A DNA stretch of 64,000 nt from Camillea tinctor (Eukaryota; Ascomycota; Sordariomycetes; Xylariales; Xylariaceae): contig MU394109.1 in the NCBI GenBank assembly GCA_022578605.1, positions 186,001-250,000 on the forward strand, in the 5' to 3' direction. Position numbers and translations under genes: made by a program. The notes under the pieces were generated by a model. The model ran no database searches. It saw only the letters and a program-made list of their open reading frames with translations, and was not told where the DNA came from. Positions 1 to 12,504 of this stretch are shown piece after piece; the first letter of the stretch is position 1, and each line of letters starts with the position of its first letter.

Positions 1-2245
1 CTAGCTATGATGGGAAGGAATAAGGGCTTGAATGGGAAAGGAAAAACCTGTACCTACATTGTCCGTTATGCGGTTCCGTTTCCCAGTTTTTTTTTCTCTT
101 CCCGTCCTCGCCAAGACCCTTATGGGGTCCTTTTCATCCTCCTTCTCCCGCCTGCTTCCCCTCTCTACTGGCGTGCTTGCTGTCCCAAGGTTTCCGCATC
201 CAAAGTTCCCCCCTCCTCCGTTCTTTCTTCTAGATTTTTCTTTCTTTCTTCCTTTATGTTGGGTCTTCTTTTTTTTTAACTCTTTGGGGAGTGTGCTTAG
301 CAGAAACCATGGTTGGTAAATGCCCAAATCTGCTGTCGTTGCTGCTGCTTGTTGACAGCTCACATTTTTTTTCTCCTGGAACCTTGGGATGGGCATGTTA
401 GGTAGGCAGGCATGTATAATGTAAGTAGGTTATAATATTAATCGGATCTTGGATCTTAAGATGTGTACGTTATGTATATATGATATGTAAGTAGTAACTA
501 GGTAAAAGTAGATTTTTTCTTTGCCGCCCGATGCGCAAATCCACACCACGGTATCGTACCGTATCATACGTTGTTTGCCATCTATGTGCCTTTTTTTGCC
601 CTTTCCCCTAGTTCCGAGACCTTTCCCCCTTCGTTTCGGCTTCTTCCAGGGTAACTCCTTCATTACGTCGTTTCGTCATCACCTAGCATAACAACCTGAC
701 TACCTGATATTTTCTTCCTTCTTCGCTCTTCTCTTTCCTTCTTTGTTCCTCGGCCGTTGGGCTTGAATGCTTCCTGTTCTTGTTGCTCTATCTTCCAAGC
801 TTCCTTGCTACTATAGGCACCGCGGGGCGCTGATTGACGATACTTACGTATATCCTGTCCTGTAATTTTATATATGATATTACTCATACAACGCTCAATT
901 CGGCTTTACTCAACTTTACATGTATCATGATCCCTTGTATCCTCGTTCAGACCCGGTGCTTCGGAAAGAGGGGGAGGGGGGCAGCAGGGGTTGAACAGGG
1001 GGAAGGGAAGGATAGAGAGTGTGAAGTGGATGAAAATCCTCTTGCCTGCCGCCGGCCGGAGGAAGGGCAACTTTTTTTTTGGACACTATCGTCATCGTCA
1101 TCGCCGGGGTCATCAAATTATATAGATATATAAACACTTACACATGTACATGCGCATACAACCTATATGAGAGGAGGGAGGGAAAAAAAACCTACAAACA
1201 CATATGGAGACTAGACAAACCTTTTGTCTCCTCCCCCTCTTCTTGCAAACTGGCTCCGCCTCTTTCTTCTCAATATATTTACATAACATGTATCTCCTTG
1301 GGTACTATTTTTCTTCCTCATGCCTTTTTAGGGGAAGAAGCGGTTCCTCAACACATGCTTCATTACGTAGGTATACATGTATGCGTACCCTTCATTAACC
1401 GCCGACAGATCTATTTGGTGGGCTTGCCTAGCCCTTAGTTCTAGTGTAGACTCCCCCTAAGCTAGCTAATTAGGAAGCCAAGCTATCAAGCTAGCTAGCT
1501 GGCCTGAACACCATGGGGGGTTTCTATACCCTAGGTCTAGTTTGTATATGAAAGCTCGTTCGTTCGTTCGTTCATGTGCGCGCGCGCGTGTGTGCGCGTG
1601 TGTGTTGCGTGAGTGAGAATATGTGTGTGTGGGGGTATATCGTGTAGATTTTTTTCTGTTCTTGAACCTTTTCGCGATAGTGGGCTCCTCTTTTCTCCTC
1701 CTCCTCCTCCCCCCCCGGGTCGATCTCTCTCAAGTAACAGGCCGTCATCGTCAGTCATGCTGCATACATAGAGTCACCCTAACCCCTTCGTTTCTGGCCG
1801 TTCCCGTCCGCCGCTCTGGATCGAACGAGGCGGACAAGAGTACATCAGTAGAAAGAGGAGGAGGGGGAGGGGCGATCACGAGGCGAAGAGGGGAGAGAAA
1901 GGAATAGAACAAGAAAAATTTTCTTCTTCGATTCTTCTTCTTTTCCTGTTCCTTTATACATTATGTAAGTAAGGATCTGTCCCAAGAAAACCAGTTGCTT
2001 GGCTGCCCTCATCGATGAAGCTATTTTATTATGTAGTACCTAGCTATCTCATCCTATCATGTCTCGTCTTCCCCCTCTTACATACACACACGTTTCTCTC
2101 TTCACTCACTTTTACATAAACCTATATCCATATCCATAAGTCTCCATATCCCACAAACCCACAAATCCACCCCAGTTTAGTTGTTAGTTAACCTAGGTAC
2201 AACTTATACCCCTACTTACCTCCAACCGACCCCCCCTTTCTTCCG
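1..2245. other. Intergenic, low complexity
   Basis: I see no supportable gene here. Open frames exist on both strands but are short and rich in Lys/Arg/Pro/Phe runs that come from homopurine and homopyrimidine tracts, with no conserved motif. The stretch contains pyrimidine-rich tracts, a CGTT microsatellite at about 1557-1573, a 32-bp alternating pyrimidine-purine tract at 1573-1604 and scattered TAGGTA-type motifs. Confidence 0.6.
1573..1604. repeat. Alternating pyrimidine-purine (CG/TG) tract
   Basis: This is 32 bp of uninterrupted pyrimidine-purine alternation, made of CA/TG steps and a run of CG steps. It directly follows a (CGTT)n microsatellite. Such tracts can adopt left-handed DNA in vitro; no function is implied by the sequence. 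Confidence 0.8.
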
Positions 2246-2249
2246 GAAC

Positions 2250-2770
2250 GGATAGTCTGACGGTGCTTTTCGGATAGTCTGACGGTGTGGCGTACATCCG
2301 CCACACACTAAGCCTAAAGACACCTAGTCAACCTTGGTACACTGCCACAGGTACATACGCCCCTTAAATGGAAGTACCTCTATTGTCTCGCGGTCGCAAA
2401 GTCAAATGCAAATGTCGCAACCCAATTGAATTCAATTTCGCAACACACTGCAACTGCGATGCATTTGTAACTGCAATGCATTTGCGATTTTAATTTAAAT
2501 GCATTTGCATTTCAAAAGCTTTTTTTCAAAAGCTTTTTTTCAAAAGCTTTTTTTTTTCAAATGCAAATAGATTCAAAGATTTCAATCCATTTCAACTACA
2601 ATTGCAAATGCAATGACAGCTGCGACCGCAAAACAATAAAAGTACTTTCATTTTAGGCGTTGCTTGTGCCTGTGGCTATGTACCAAGGTTGACTAGATGT
2701 TTTTAGGCTTAGTGTGTGGCGTATGTACGCCACACCGTCAGACTATCCGAAAAGCACCGTCAGACTATCC
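2250..2770. mobile_element. 521-bp foldback / MITE-like element with long terminal inverted repeats
   Basis: The two ends are inverted copies of each other. The outer roughly 90 bp (about 2250-2345 against 2680-2770) match almost base for base, and weaker inverted similarity continues inward past 2390. Each arm holds a tandem duplication of a unit starting GGATAGTCTGACGG, then a small self-palindrome GTGTGGCGTA...CGCCACAC. The flanks show GAAC on both sides (2246-2249 and 2771-2774), a candidate 4-bp target-site duplication. The centre is AT-rich with three 14-bp direct repeats at 2513-2557. There is no coding capacity, so it would be a non-autonomous element moved in trans. The superfamily is not recognised; the 4-bp duplication could be a chance match. 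Confidence 0.8.
2513..2557. repeat. Three tandem 14-bp CAAAAGCTTTTTTT repeats
   Basis: Three consecutive copies start at 2513, 2527 and 2541, in the centre of the foldback element. Each contains the palindrome AAAAGCTTTT. This marks the probable loop region between the two inverted arms. Confidence 0.85.
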
Positions 2771-2840
2771 GAACCGCTTTCTTCTTCTCCCCTCCCCTGC
2801 TTAGCGTGCGGGTGGGCTTGTTACATGCATGCAAATCAAA

Positions 2841-2865
2841 CATACATACATACATACATACATAC
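2841..2865. repeat. CATA microsatellite
   Basis: A run of tandem CATA units, followed by degenerate CTACATAC repeats. Ordinary fungal microsatellite. Confidence 0.9.
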
Positions 2866-5563
2866 CTACATACACCCATAACCATACATTGAAATACAGA
2901 TAGAACACATACATACTCTTACATACGTACATACGTACCTACATACGTAGTATATACGCTACTTACCTTGTACTACATACGCCACCTTAATTGTAACGTA
3001 CTGATTCTAGCTCTAGTCTTAATTCTAGTATAGTTCTGGCCATGAACTAGCACCAGACACGTGCATTATTATTTGACTATACAATTACATCTTTTTGAGT
3101 TCCGTTTACATTGATATACCCATTATTATGTAGTATAACGTTGCTTCATTCGCCTCACTTTTTCTTTGGGAAAAAAAAAAGCCACTTCTTTTCTGGGGCC
3201 GAGGAAAAAAAAAAACAACCAATATCCTTTCGATTTCGCTTGATCGTCCCGACCTGAACCTGAATCTGACCCTCCTCTACCTTCCGCTTAAGACGACCTT
3301 AAGAAGAGAACGAGAAAAAGAGAGAGAAACCACCGAAAGCGCCGAGCTTGCACCGCGCCGCTGGCTCGCATCAGAAACCTACGCGATCGTAACAAATAAG
3401 CCGTAGACTTATTATTATTCAATAATATCGCTACTGCACTAACCTACTTGTGTATATATATTATATATTTCTCCTGGAGACTTACATAAACCACTACTAC
3501 ATTACCTACTTCTTACTTACTACTAATACTACTATTCGCAATCCCCCATCTAAGATCCCACCCCATTATTTATCTTATTATGATTATCTATTATCTCTCG
3601 GCGCTTCGCTTCTTTTCCGATTGTCGCGTGTGGTGTGTATAGTGTAGTTCGTTCGTTGTTCGGAAATTTTATCCAATCTTGAATTTCTGGATCTTTGATT
3701 TCCTTAATCCGTCCGTGAAAACCCCATCCATTCTTTTTATTTCCCCGATCATGCATTCCTATTGGTTCTGACTAGTATTCTTTCCCGGCTATAAACTATA
3801 TATCGTTATATATAGTCCGGGTGAACCGGTAATGTTCTATACCCAAACCGAAATATTGGCAATGTGTTTTTATTCTTATAGTATTATCCTCGGTTTCCCT
3901 TCTAGTGTATGGTATGTATGTATGTAAGTGTGGCGTACGCCCGACTTGGGGCAAATAGAAAAAAGAAGACGAGAAAAGGGCAAGAAGAAGAGAGAAAAAA
4001 ATCTTTCTCGACCGCGATATCGGCCGAATAAGAAACCAAGGATTCCTCATGTTCCACAAAGCAAGACGCACTATGTAATGTGGTAGGTAGTATCGTATCT
4101 TAGTCGGGGGGACCCGTTCGACTTGTCCAGCCGCAACAGTTTCCGCACTACTGCCCACCTACATAACCTACACACATAACCACATAGCTACCCTACACTA
4201 CATGATCCCGGCTGGTCCTCTTTTTACCTTGGCATAAGTTGGGGGTGTGAGGAGGAAGAGGAGGGGAGGGGAGAGGGGGTGGTGGATATGAATAGGTGGG
4301 ATAAAGAGATTGGAAGAGAACGATGATACTAGGTAGGTTAGAGAGAAGTGACGAGAGAGGGGCGGCGATTTTAAAAAAGAGATGGTGGAATGGATTAATA
4401 GGTCGTGGTTCTCTGGGTTACGTGACTCCCGAGAGTACCCTATAATAGTGTGTATAGGTTATAGGTATAGCTCCGATCAACGCTAACTTATGTAGGTATC
4501 CATCGACAGCATGCAAGAAATAATTCGTGTCCCGTACACTCACAGGGAACCATAGTCACCTGATGCCCAAAGAAAACATTGGGAGACGAGTGGACAAGAA
4601 AAAGAAGGACGAATAGCAGAGAACAAGTAAGGGGAAAAAAAAAAAGAAAACAATAGAAATTGGAACATAAGTAAATAAACCCTATGTCGTCACCGCAAGG
4701 TGATAGTTATAGCTAAAATAAAACATCAGCCCCACCATCCAGTACCCAATCCACACCTGATCCCATGGGGAGTTTTCCTTGCCCCCCTAAAAAATAGAAA
4801 TGTGTGTAAGTGAGTATATGTTAAACCAGTAAAAAGCACCACATGTAAATCGTTAAAGCCCATGATCATGATTTGATGCAAGCAACAACCCTTTTCGCTT
4901 TGCCCTTTCTATGTACCAACGCCCTTTAGTAGCGTCCTCTCTACTTTCTAGTTATGTGCACCATGGAATATGTGAAAGAAAAAAAATGCCACCCTCCTCC
5001 ATTTCCTCCATCCCCTCCCTAGAGAAGTAAAGAAAAAAAAAAGAAAAGAAAAAAGAAAACCAACGCAAAACACTCTCTCTACTAATTCTCAGCCCCGTTG
5101 AGAGACTGGAGGTTTTTCTATAGTCTTGACAAGAATAGCTTTGGGGGATGCTACAACAAGAATAGGACAAAGGTTGGGGAAAGGGGGGGGAAACAAAATG
5201 TATGTGCAACTGAATAAGAAAAAAAATAAGAAAAACATGAATTTTATGCAGCCCACCGATGCCTCCTCAATAAAATAAACAAAAGTGACAGTGAAAGAGT
5301 CACGGGAGAACTCCAATTGGATATAGCCGGACGCCCATCTTGTCCCCTCTCAGACCCTCAAAGTTTGATTTGATAACATCTGCCATCTGGAGTTATATTG
5401 ATGTGCGCGATGGTTTGTGTATCATTCATAACTTCTTTTTTCTTTATTTTTTTTTGTCGTCTTTCACTCTTTTTTTTTTTGCTTTCTTTAGCGATCCGCA
5501 CCTAAAACTGTATGACGATGGTCCTAACCGATGAACAAAATGTCTGTTAAGATATATGGAAAA

Positions 5564-5590
5564 GGGGTTTTTTTTAAGAAAAAAAACCCC
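5564..5590. repeat. Perfect G4T8 / A8C4 hairpin
   Basis: GGGG plus eight T is followed by a 3-nt loop (AAG), then eight A plus CCCC, giving a 12-bp perfect stem. It lies about 220 bp beyond the stop codon of the copper-fist gene, so it could fall in that gene's 3' flank. A role in 3'-end formation is only a guess. Confidence 0.7.
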
Positions 5591-5813
5591 CCTGAAATAG
5601 GAGGTGAAATGCCCCAGGGGGGGTATATAGAACAAATAGGACGATCGTCAAGAGAGCTCTGCAGATGTTCATGGAAGTGTCATGATATCATGGGTCATAG
5701 TAAAATGCCGTTTGCCACGTTGAATCCGAATGCCGGTGCTTGGCATTGCCGAAAGCTGCCGATATGCGGTCGTCAGGGGTCTGGTGTGGTCTGGTCTGCA
5801 AGCCTGGTCCGGT

Positions 5814-7521
5814 TTACACACCAGTGTCCCACATACCCGATGCGACGGGATCTGGCGAATGCGTGATGCCATCGTTGAAGTTGTTCATGCTCCAGTACGA
5901 AGTGTCGTCCTCGACTAGGGTAAATGAGTTGGCATCATCCAACGAGTTAGGATCCGACAAATATTTACTCGTGGCAGCCGTGCCCTTGAATTGATCGTAC
6001 TCGAGATTGCCTAAGTCGGCTGCGGTTAGCATGGCAGGGTGGTTCTGCGACACATCGAGATAACTACTCGTAGAGCCGTTGCGGAAGCTGTCGATGGGCG
6101 CATCGCCAAACCCCGGTCCGAAGTCTTCTGTTTCCGAGACATCGCCCGAGTTAGACGTTAACGTCGGCTCAACCGAGCTCGCCAGGTCGAAGCCCGTGTA
6201 CGATTGGGTCTGCCCGAAACTCGAAGGGGCGAAATTGTCCCCCTTTATCTCCAATCCATCGTACTGTGTCCAGTCGACCGAAGCAGCGCTCAACCCAGCA
6301 CTGAACATAGGCGCCTCCTGATCCGAAAGACCGCTGAACAGGTCGAACGAGGGCGAGTATTCGGGGTACTGTATACTAGATAGGTCTAAGGGGGGCAGCT
6401 GGCCGTTGAGCTGCTGAAACGTAGAGTTGCCGTCGATCGAAGGCGACGTCTGGGCAGATTTGGCTATGCGGGATTCGACGTCGGAGGAGGCGGAGACGGA
6501 GGTGGCAGTTCGGGACCGGCCAGTAGCCTTGCCATAGTGGACGAGGTTGTCGACTGACCGGCTACTCGTTCCGTGCATCGAGGATCCGCGGTTTAACGTA
6601 TAGGGGCCACACTTCTGAGAGGCCTTCGCATGCTTGTGGGCGGGCTTGTGATGTCCGTTTTCGTCGAAGCTCAACATGGGCTCGGAATGGGTGGTGTTTG
6701 CGCGACGGCGGCGGGCGACAGCCTTGGGCTTGGACGGATAGCTCTCGATATCGGACTCGGACTCTGGCACGGTGTCCAATGAGGGCTCCTTCTTATGCGA
6801 GCATGTGCAGCGGCCTCCGTGGTTGCAACAACAGCTCTCTGCAGCATGGGGAATCCTTAGTCAGACTCTGTTTTTCTCATCTAATAGCCTCAGCGATCTC
6901 GGGCTGGTGGAAAGGCTCACCCTTGTGTCCCTCGACGGTCTGTTGTAAGTGGGCGCATTTGTGCGTCTTCTCGCCGCAATCGCACTTGACGTGAGACGAC
7001 CGCGATTTGCGCATGGCTCGACAATGTTGGCATTGCGAAACAGGACGACCCTTTTTGTTGATGTGCTGAAGGGGGCGATCTAGATGATATCAGATGAAGT
7101 AATTAGCGACAACATGTTCTTCTCTTTTCTTTTCTCTTTTGATTTTCATTTCGTCATGGCTGTGAGATGTTTTGGCCCCTTTCCCTCCCTTTCTGCTCTT
7201 TCTTAGGTTGTAATAAGTTGTAGTTGTCATATTATTATTGTTAATATGTGTTGATGACACTTCCTTCTCTTACATCATAATAAGTATCGTCATCGTTGTC
7301 GTCGTCATCATCCAAAGTAGATCCTCTTTTTTTTTTTTCTCGAAATATATAGTATATGAAAATCGCATTGCGCCGCCGTGGGGGTTTTAAAAAAGAAAAA
7401 AAGAAAATGAACGCTTATAAGACTGGAGGGGCAATAATCGCTCACCTGCATGTTGACAATTGCTAACCCTGTGCCCGCGGACACAGGCTTCACAGGCCCA
7501 TTTCTCGCCGTCGATTAACAT
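5814..7521 (-). CDS. Copper-fist transcription factor (Ace1/Mac1/Cuf1 family)
   Basis: This encodes a nuclear copper-responsive DNA-binding regulator. Three exons are inferred: 7521-7446, 7079-6921 and 6838-5814, giving 419 aa. Residues 1-40 form the copper fist: the family zinc ligands appear as Cys10, Cys13, Cys22 and His24, and the minor-groove KGRP motif is at 35-38. Residues 42-67 carry further Cys/His (QCQHC, VKCDCGEK), and a Cys-rich copper-binding cluster (CCC then GGRCTC) is at 81-91. The splice phases recreate the family sequence exactly across both introns, which fixes the start at 7521. The remaining 300 residues are Ser/Thr/Asp-rich and low in hydrophobics, as in an activation domain. 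Intron 1 is unusually long (366 nt). Whether it acts in copper excess (Ace1-like) or copper starvation (Mac1/Cuf1-like) cannot be told from sequence. It stands alone in a 25-kb gene-poor region. Confidence 0.93.
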
Positions 7522-8970
7522 GGTTAAGTTGTAGACGGAGGACCGGGAGGAGTACCGAAGAAAATAAAAATAAAGAATGAGAAAGGAAAAATATAAGAAA
7601 ATAAAAGGAGAAGAATATGTTTAAGTTATTCGGAAGGGTTTCGGTTGGATCGGAGTGGCAACCAATACCAACAGAAAAATATTTATATATATAAATATAT
7701 AATATATAATATAATATAAAAGAGAATTTGGGATGAGTGAGAACGCTCAAAGAAGGGCTGACCTCAGACAGATAGAAGATGATGGGTCAGTTTTGAGATG
7801 GATGGTTGCTTAAAGACGAGACAGCCGAGTTGCGGTTCGGGCTTGCTGGCTTGGTTTGATCCGCCTGCGTTGGGAACTCGGGGCGAAGTGACGCGCCAAG
7901 GGGGGAACAAAGGCCCGAGTAACGAATTGGCGACAGACTGGTTTAGATTGGGAACAAAGCGTAAGGAAAAGAAAAAGAATAAAAAAAAGAATAAAAGAAT
8001 AAATAAAAAAAACTGGGACAATACCTAAGATAGGTATGTAAGGATATGTATGTAAGTAGATGTAAGTCGACCTTAAGGTTAAGGTTCCAGTGCTTGTGTG
8101 CTGGTGCGCTTGTGGCTGCTGAGTACTGTGCTGAGTATTATGCTATGCTATGCAAGCACGCATATCCAACCAACCGAGTAACTAAGTACGAGTAACTAAG
8201 TACTTGTAGTACCCTATCCGAGGCAAGGGTATCAAGATAATATAAGCCGTCAATTTTGGTGATCTGCTACTTTAGATGGTGGCCGAGGCTAGACCGGACG
8301 GGAGTAGACAACTTTCGCAATAAAGAAGAGTCCGGCTTATAAGAAAGAATACCTAATATATAAAAATATATATCAGGTAGAAAGAGAGACAGAGGGTGTA
8401 TGTAAAAAGGATAAAAAAAATAATAGGAATAAGATGACGTCCTTTTGTCCGACTTCGCAAAGTAACAAACTTGAACTTAAGAACTTGGAGAGGGTTGAGT
8501 GGAGATTTTTCTTTTAGGGAGTTTCTTAAGTTCTTTTTCTTTTTTTTTTCTTGTCTTCTTTTTTCTTGATTCTTCTAAAAAGGAGGGAGAAGGTGAAAAA
8601 AAAAAGAGTGAAGAAGAGAAGTGAGTTAAGTTAGACTAGGTCCAGGTAGATAGTTTTGAAAAATAAGAGGATGTGTGAGAAGGGTTTAGAAAAAAAAGAA
8701 GGGCTAAAAGTTTTATTTGAGGATTGGTGATGATGATAGACGGGATACTTCAACTCGTTAACATAAAAAAAAGTACATTAAGTTGAAGCTAGTCCAGCCC
8801 GTACCTGTAGCCGCAGGGGGAATTAAGTTTCCAATCTGCAGCAAGCAAAGTATGTAGGTAAGGTACAAAAAGGTACGGTACGTAATTGCAGTCGGCGATG
8901 TAGATGTAGCGTTGTAGCCTAGCGTATGATACGGTACCGTACGGGATTGATTCGATATGGTATAGTTTGG

Positions 8971-9003
8971 TATTAGATGGTACTAGATGGTACTAGATGG
9001 TAC
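8971..9003. repeat. 10-bp tandem repeat (TACTAGATGG, about 3 copies)
   Basis: One degenerate unit (TATTAGATGG) and two identical TACTAGATGG units in tandem, inside a stretch rich in GGTAC. Short minisatellite-like repeat with no evident function. Confidence 0.8.
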
Positions 9004-11087
9004 GCGCTAGTCGGTACAAGGTTTATCGACAATACAGTACTTTCGGCGGTCGGCGGGAAGAGCGGGCTTGATTTTCCCTTCTCTTACTACTGCATTTGCC
9101 AACTATAATTATAGTGGTAGCATGTAGCATGTAGCATAGATGAAGAGTAGGTAGTTTCTGTAGGTATTGAACCAAGCCTAGCCCACTTGACAACTTTATT
9201 ACTTACTACTACGTAAGGTAGTAAGTAACTAAGGCAAGCTGCTGCGGCTAATAATACCTAACGGAAATTACTAATAACCGCGCGACTTGGAAGCTTGAAC
9301 TAGGTAAAGTAGAGTTGAGTTAACTGGAGAAGTTCAATTGAGTTTCAAACTAAGAACGTTCCTGGGCATCAATCAATGAATCCTTTTCCCATAAATTGGT
9401 TGGAAAGGCGGGGGCGTGGGTGCAGTTAAACATGTAGGTCAGGTAGTTTAATTGGTAAACGTATAAGTGAAGTTGCAGAGTGAGAACAACTTATAACAAC
9501 AACTAGAAAACCAACAGGATGGAAATATTAAAAAAAAAAAGGGGGGGAAGAGAAAGGAAAGACTAACTTATCAACTCAACAAGAACCTTCTTTTCTTTTA
9601 TTCCTTCTCCTATTTTTTCTTCTTCTTTACTCGGTCAACTCCTGTAAAGTAATAAGAGTCACAATAAGAATGATAATAAAATAAAGTAAAATAAAGGTCG
9701 ATTATGCGGGATGGTAAATGGGAATGTGGGAATGTGGTCTGCAAGTTCTGCGAGTTCTTATGCCACACTCTGGTCCCGGCTTTTCCAGGCTTGTGAAACA
9801 GTCTGTCAGAGGAGAGAGAGGCAGAGAATCGTCCGAAAGGTGGTCGAGGTTGGGTCTAACTCGGCCGGGGGAACGTGCGAGGTTTAAGAGTTACTCGAGC
9901 GGCTACGGATCGGTAGTGGGATGAGTCGTCGCCAATCCACGGGAGACCTTTCTTGTCCACTACAAAGTCCCTTCTACAACGCTGCAACCTGCCCCCTACA
10001 TGACATGGCTGACTTTGAATCTACGACTAGCTAGGAATGGCCCATGGGGCTTCTACGGGCGAATGGGGGGTAACGATGACGGAACCGTGGATTGGTTGCG
10101 CTAAGGAACTTCGAGTCTGGAGGCATCGCCAGATCTAGGAAGTTAGCACTACTCGAACAGGCAAAGCACGGGGGGTCAACATGTCCCATTATCCATTTGG
10201 AATTGCATGTAGGTAATTATGTGAATAACTTACTTACTTACCTACCTACAGTACCGTACCGTACGTACATACTTACAAGGCTTACACAACCTACACTCTA
10301 CTACACACTACGGTTTGCCCCCGGCCAAGAGTTTCGCAAATGGATTATCAAAATAGATGTGGTGATAAATAGACACCGGATACAGAGAGAGTGACCGAGA
10401 GAGAAAGTCAAGAGACGTGAGGCAGAGAAAGAAAGTACTTAGCTTTGAGCCGTCTTCATGTAAACCTATCATTTACCCTCCTTCTCACCACCCTCTACCT
10501 ACTTATCGTTCCCTCTCTCCCCCTCTCCGCAATATCTCGCTTCTTTTTTTTCCTCCTTTCGTGCATACATAACCAACTACCTAGGCCAACCTTATCCAAC
10601 CCGCGCCGAGAATCTCAGCGAAGCAATACTTTTTACTTGTTTACTTCACGTTATCCGAACTGGCAACCCGTAGGGGAGAAACGGGCTAGACGGGGGTTGC
10701 CCAGTTGCAGGAGAGCAAGGAACGTAATAAGCTAGGCGAAGAGCGGCATCACGTACAGATTCAGACCAGGGTGCCATGCCACAATGATGGAATACAAAAA
10801 CATACGGAGTGGGATGGGCTAAAACGCCTTGCTGGCCTTAGATGGCCCACCCCTGTGCTCAACCCCCATCTCATCGCCAAGCGAACATCATTACGGTTCG
10901 TCAACGGTGTCTCCCTCGTTCCGTTCCGTTCCGGTTGTCTGCTCTCACTCATCCCCCCCCATCCCTCATCATCCCGCGATCCAGCCCATTCCTCGTGATC
11001 TCCATCCTGAATATGGCATGCCTAACCTAAGCTACATATTTATTTCGTAACGTGATAAGGAATAAAAAGGAAAAATAAGGGAGTCAA

Positions 11088-11101
11088 GGGGGGGGGGGGG
11101 G
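11088..11101. repeat. 14-base G homopolymer
   Basis: An uninterrupted G run. Length is likely unreliable in a draft assembly. Confidence 0.8.
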
Positions 11102-12323
11102 AACACCACACGATGGAAACGACCTGTCGAGCTTTCGTGGGACCTTGCTATACCAAACACCGGTCCTGGTTGTGCCTGTCCGTCTGACTGCATTGGGTCA
11201 ACCCGCCAAGTCTTCTCCTGTCATCGGCATACGTACACAAGTTAGCCATGCATATGGCGATCTGATCAAACCTGCAAATCAATTACCCTTGGCGCCTAGA
11301 GATACAGCCAGTTGAAGCGGTTATTATTATCACGATGGATCTTGGATCATGACCATATGTTGTTAAGCTCAGAGAAGCTTCATCATGGAGGGGCACTTTG
11401 GGCAGCGGACAGGGGTATCAGTATCAACCAGTGGCATCGATCTCTCCATATTCTCTCCTTTTCACACATCTTTTCTATCCCCAGACAACCTAACCACATA
11501 CGCGCTTGGTAAGATGCCGCACTGGGCCGACGGCAGCAGGTCTCGTTGCCATGAACAGACCCAACTGGAACATGTAGTGATGCTAGTAACGAGATGATGC
11601 TTATTCGTCGCCTCATCGAATGCCGGCCTAGGGTGTGACGAGAGCCTCGAGCGCGACTGCATTTCGCCTCCATCCCTAGTCGGTCCGGGTACAGAGAGTT
11701 ATCATAACATGCTGCTAACGAAGGCGAAAAGAATATCAATACCCCCCTCCTTCGGTACTGATACTTGAATGCACGAGCTCTGGGTTGGGAAGAGGTTTGC
11801 TTGTGGTCTTGATGTAGGACGACGAGCTTGGCTCTCAAGCACACGATACACACACATATATGTTAACCCGTCGCTAGGAAATTTGGGGCTCGGGGGAGAG
11901 GAGGAAACAGATGACACTGTCGCAAACGGTACCAACGGCTGGTGAACCGTGCTACGGGCTTATTATTTGTGAAGCTTGGCCGCCAAGGACTTTGAGTCAA
12001 TACAAATTACATCCTCATCGAGACTTGCAGGAGTGAAACAGCCAGGCCAAGAGTGTCAACCCGCCAACAATCAGTTGCCTGTTTGGCAAAATTGAGAGCC
12101 AAGCCAGAACCGCCTCGAGACACTCAAGACGTTTTACTACGAAAGGGAGGAGATAGTCAGTCATCCTGGGTGAATCTGACGGGTTCACCGACTTGCCGGC
12201 TTGGGATACGGCGTAAGGGAAAACAAAAGAAAGCAAAGCAGAACAAAGCTGAGTAGAAAAATATAATAAGATATCTCGAGATGAATTTGGGCTTAATTAA
12301 TTGATTGACTGGCTGCTGCGGTT

Positions 12324-12324
<1 letters not shown>

Positions 12325-12386
<62 letters not shown>

Positions 12387-12504
12387 GGGGGGGGGGGGGG
12401 GTGGGGGTGGGGGGGGGGTGGTGGGGTCGNNNNNNNNNNTTGGGTTTATTTTATTTTTTTTCTGGGTGGTGGTTTTTTCCCCCCCCCCCCCCCCCCCCCC
12501 CCCT
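12325..12504. other. Poly-G tract, 10-N gap, poly-C tract: probable assembly artefact
   Basis: Nearly pure G runs from about 12325 to 12428 with sparse T, then ten Ns at 12430-12439, then a T/G-rich stretch ending in a poly-C run (about 12479-12503). Inward-facing G and C tails on either side of a gap are what is expected when low-quality read ends (dark-cycle poly-G in two-colour sequencing) are kept by the assembler. Gly-rich or Pro-rich open frames here should not be annotated. The true sequence and gap size are unknown. Confidence 0.85.

Larger units (their letters stand above)
2775..5813. other. Intergenic, low complexity
   Basis: No supportable gene. The stretch contains a CATA microsatellite (2841-2865), many TACATACGTA motifs, homopolymer A/T runs and G-rich purine stretches. 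A short match to the inner palindrome of the upstream foldback element (GTGTGGCGTACGCC) lies near 3928-3941; it is too short to call a second copy. A perfect poly-T/poly-A hairpin is at 5564-5590. Confidence 0.6.
7522..12319. other. Intergenic, first part of a 17.6-kb gene desert
   Basis: No supportable coding region. Just upstream of the copper-fist start the DNA is A-rich on the plus strand (7560-7740), consistent with that gene's 5' leader and promoter. Further out there are many short tandem duplications (for example TACTAGATGG x3 at 8971-9003), GGTACC/CGTACG-type palindromes and a 14-G run at 11088-11101. Open frames (such as 11383-11853 minus) show no family motif and no splice pattern. 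Confidence 0.55.

Noticed and set aside
3928..3941. Second copy of the foldback element
   Set aside because: Only 14 bp of the inner palindrome match; no terminal repeat around it.
3796..4158. 120-aa minus-strand ORF in the left intergenic region
   Set aside because: Sequence is derived from purine-rich repeats, with no family similarity or intron context.
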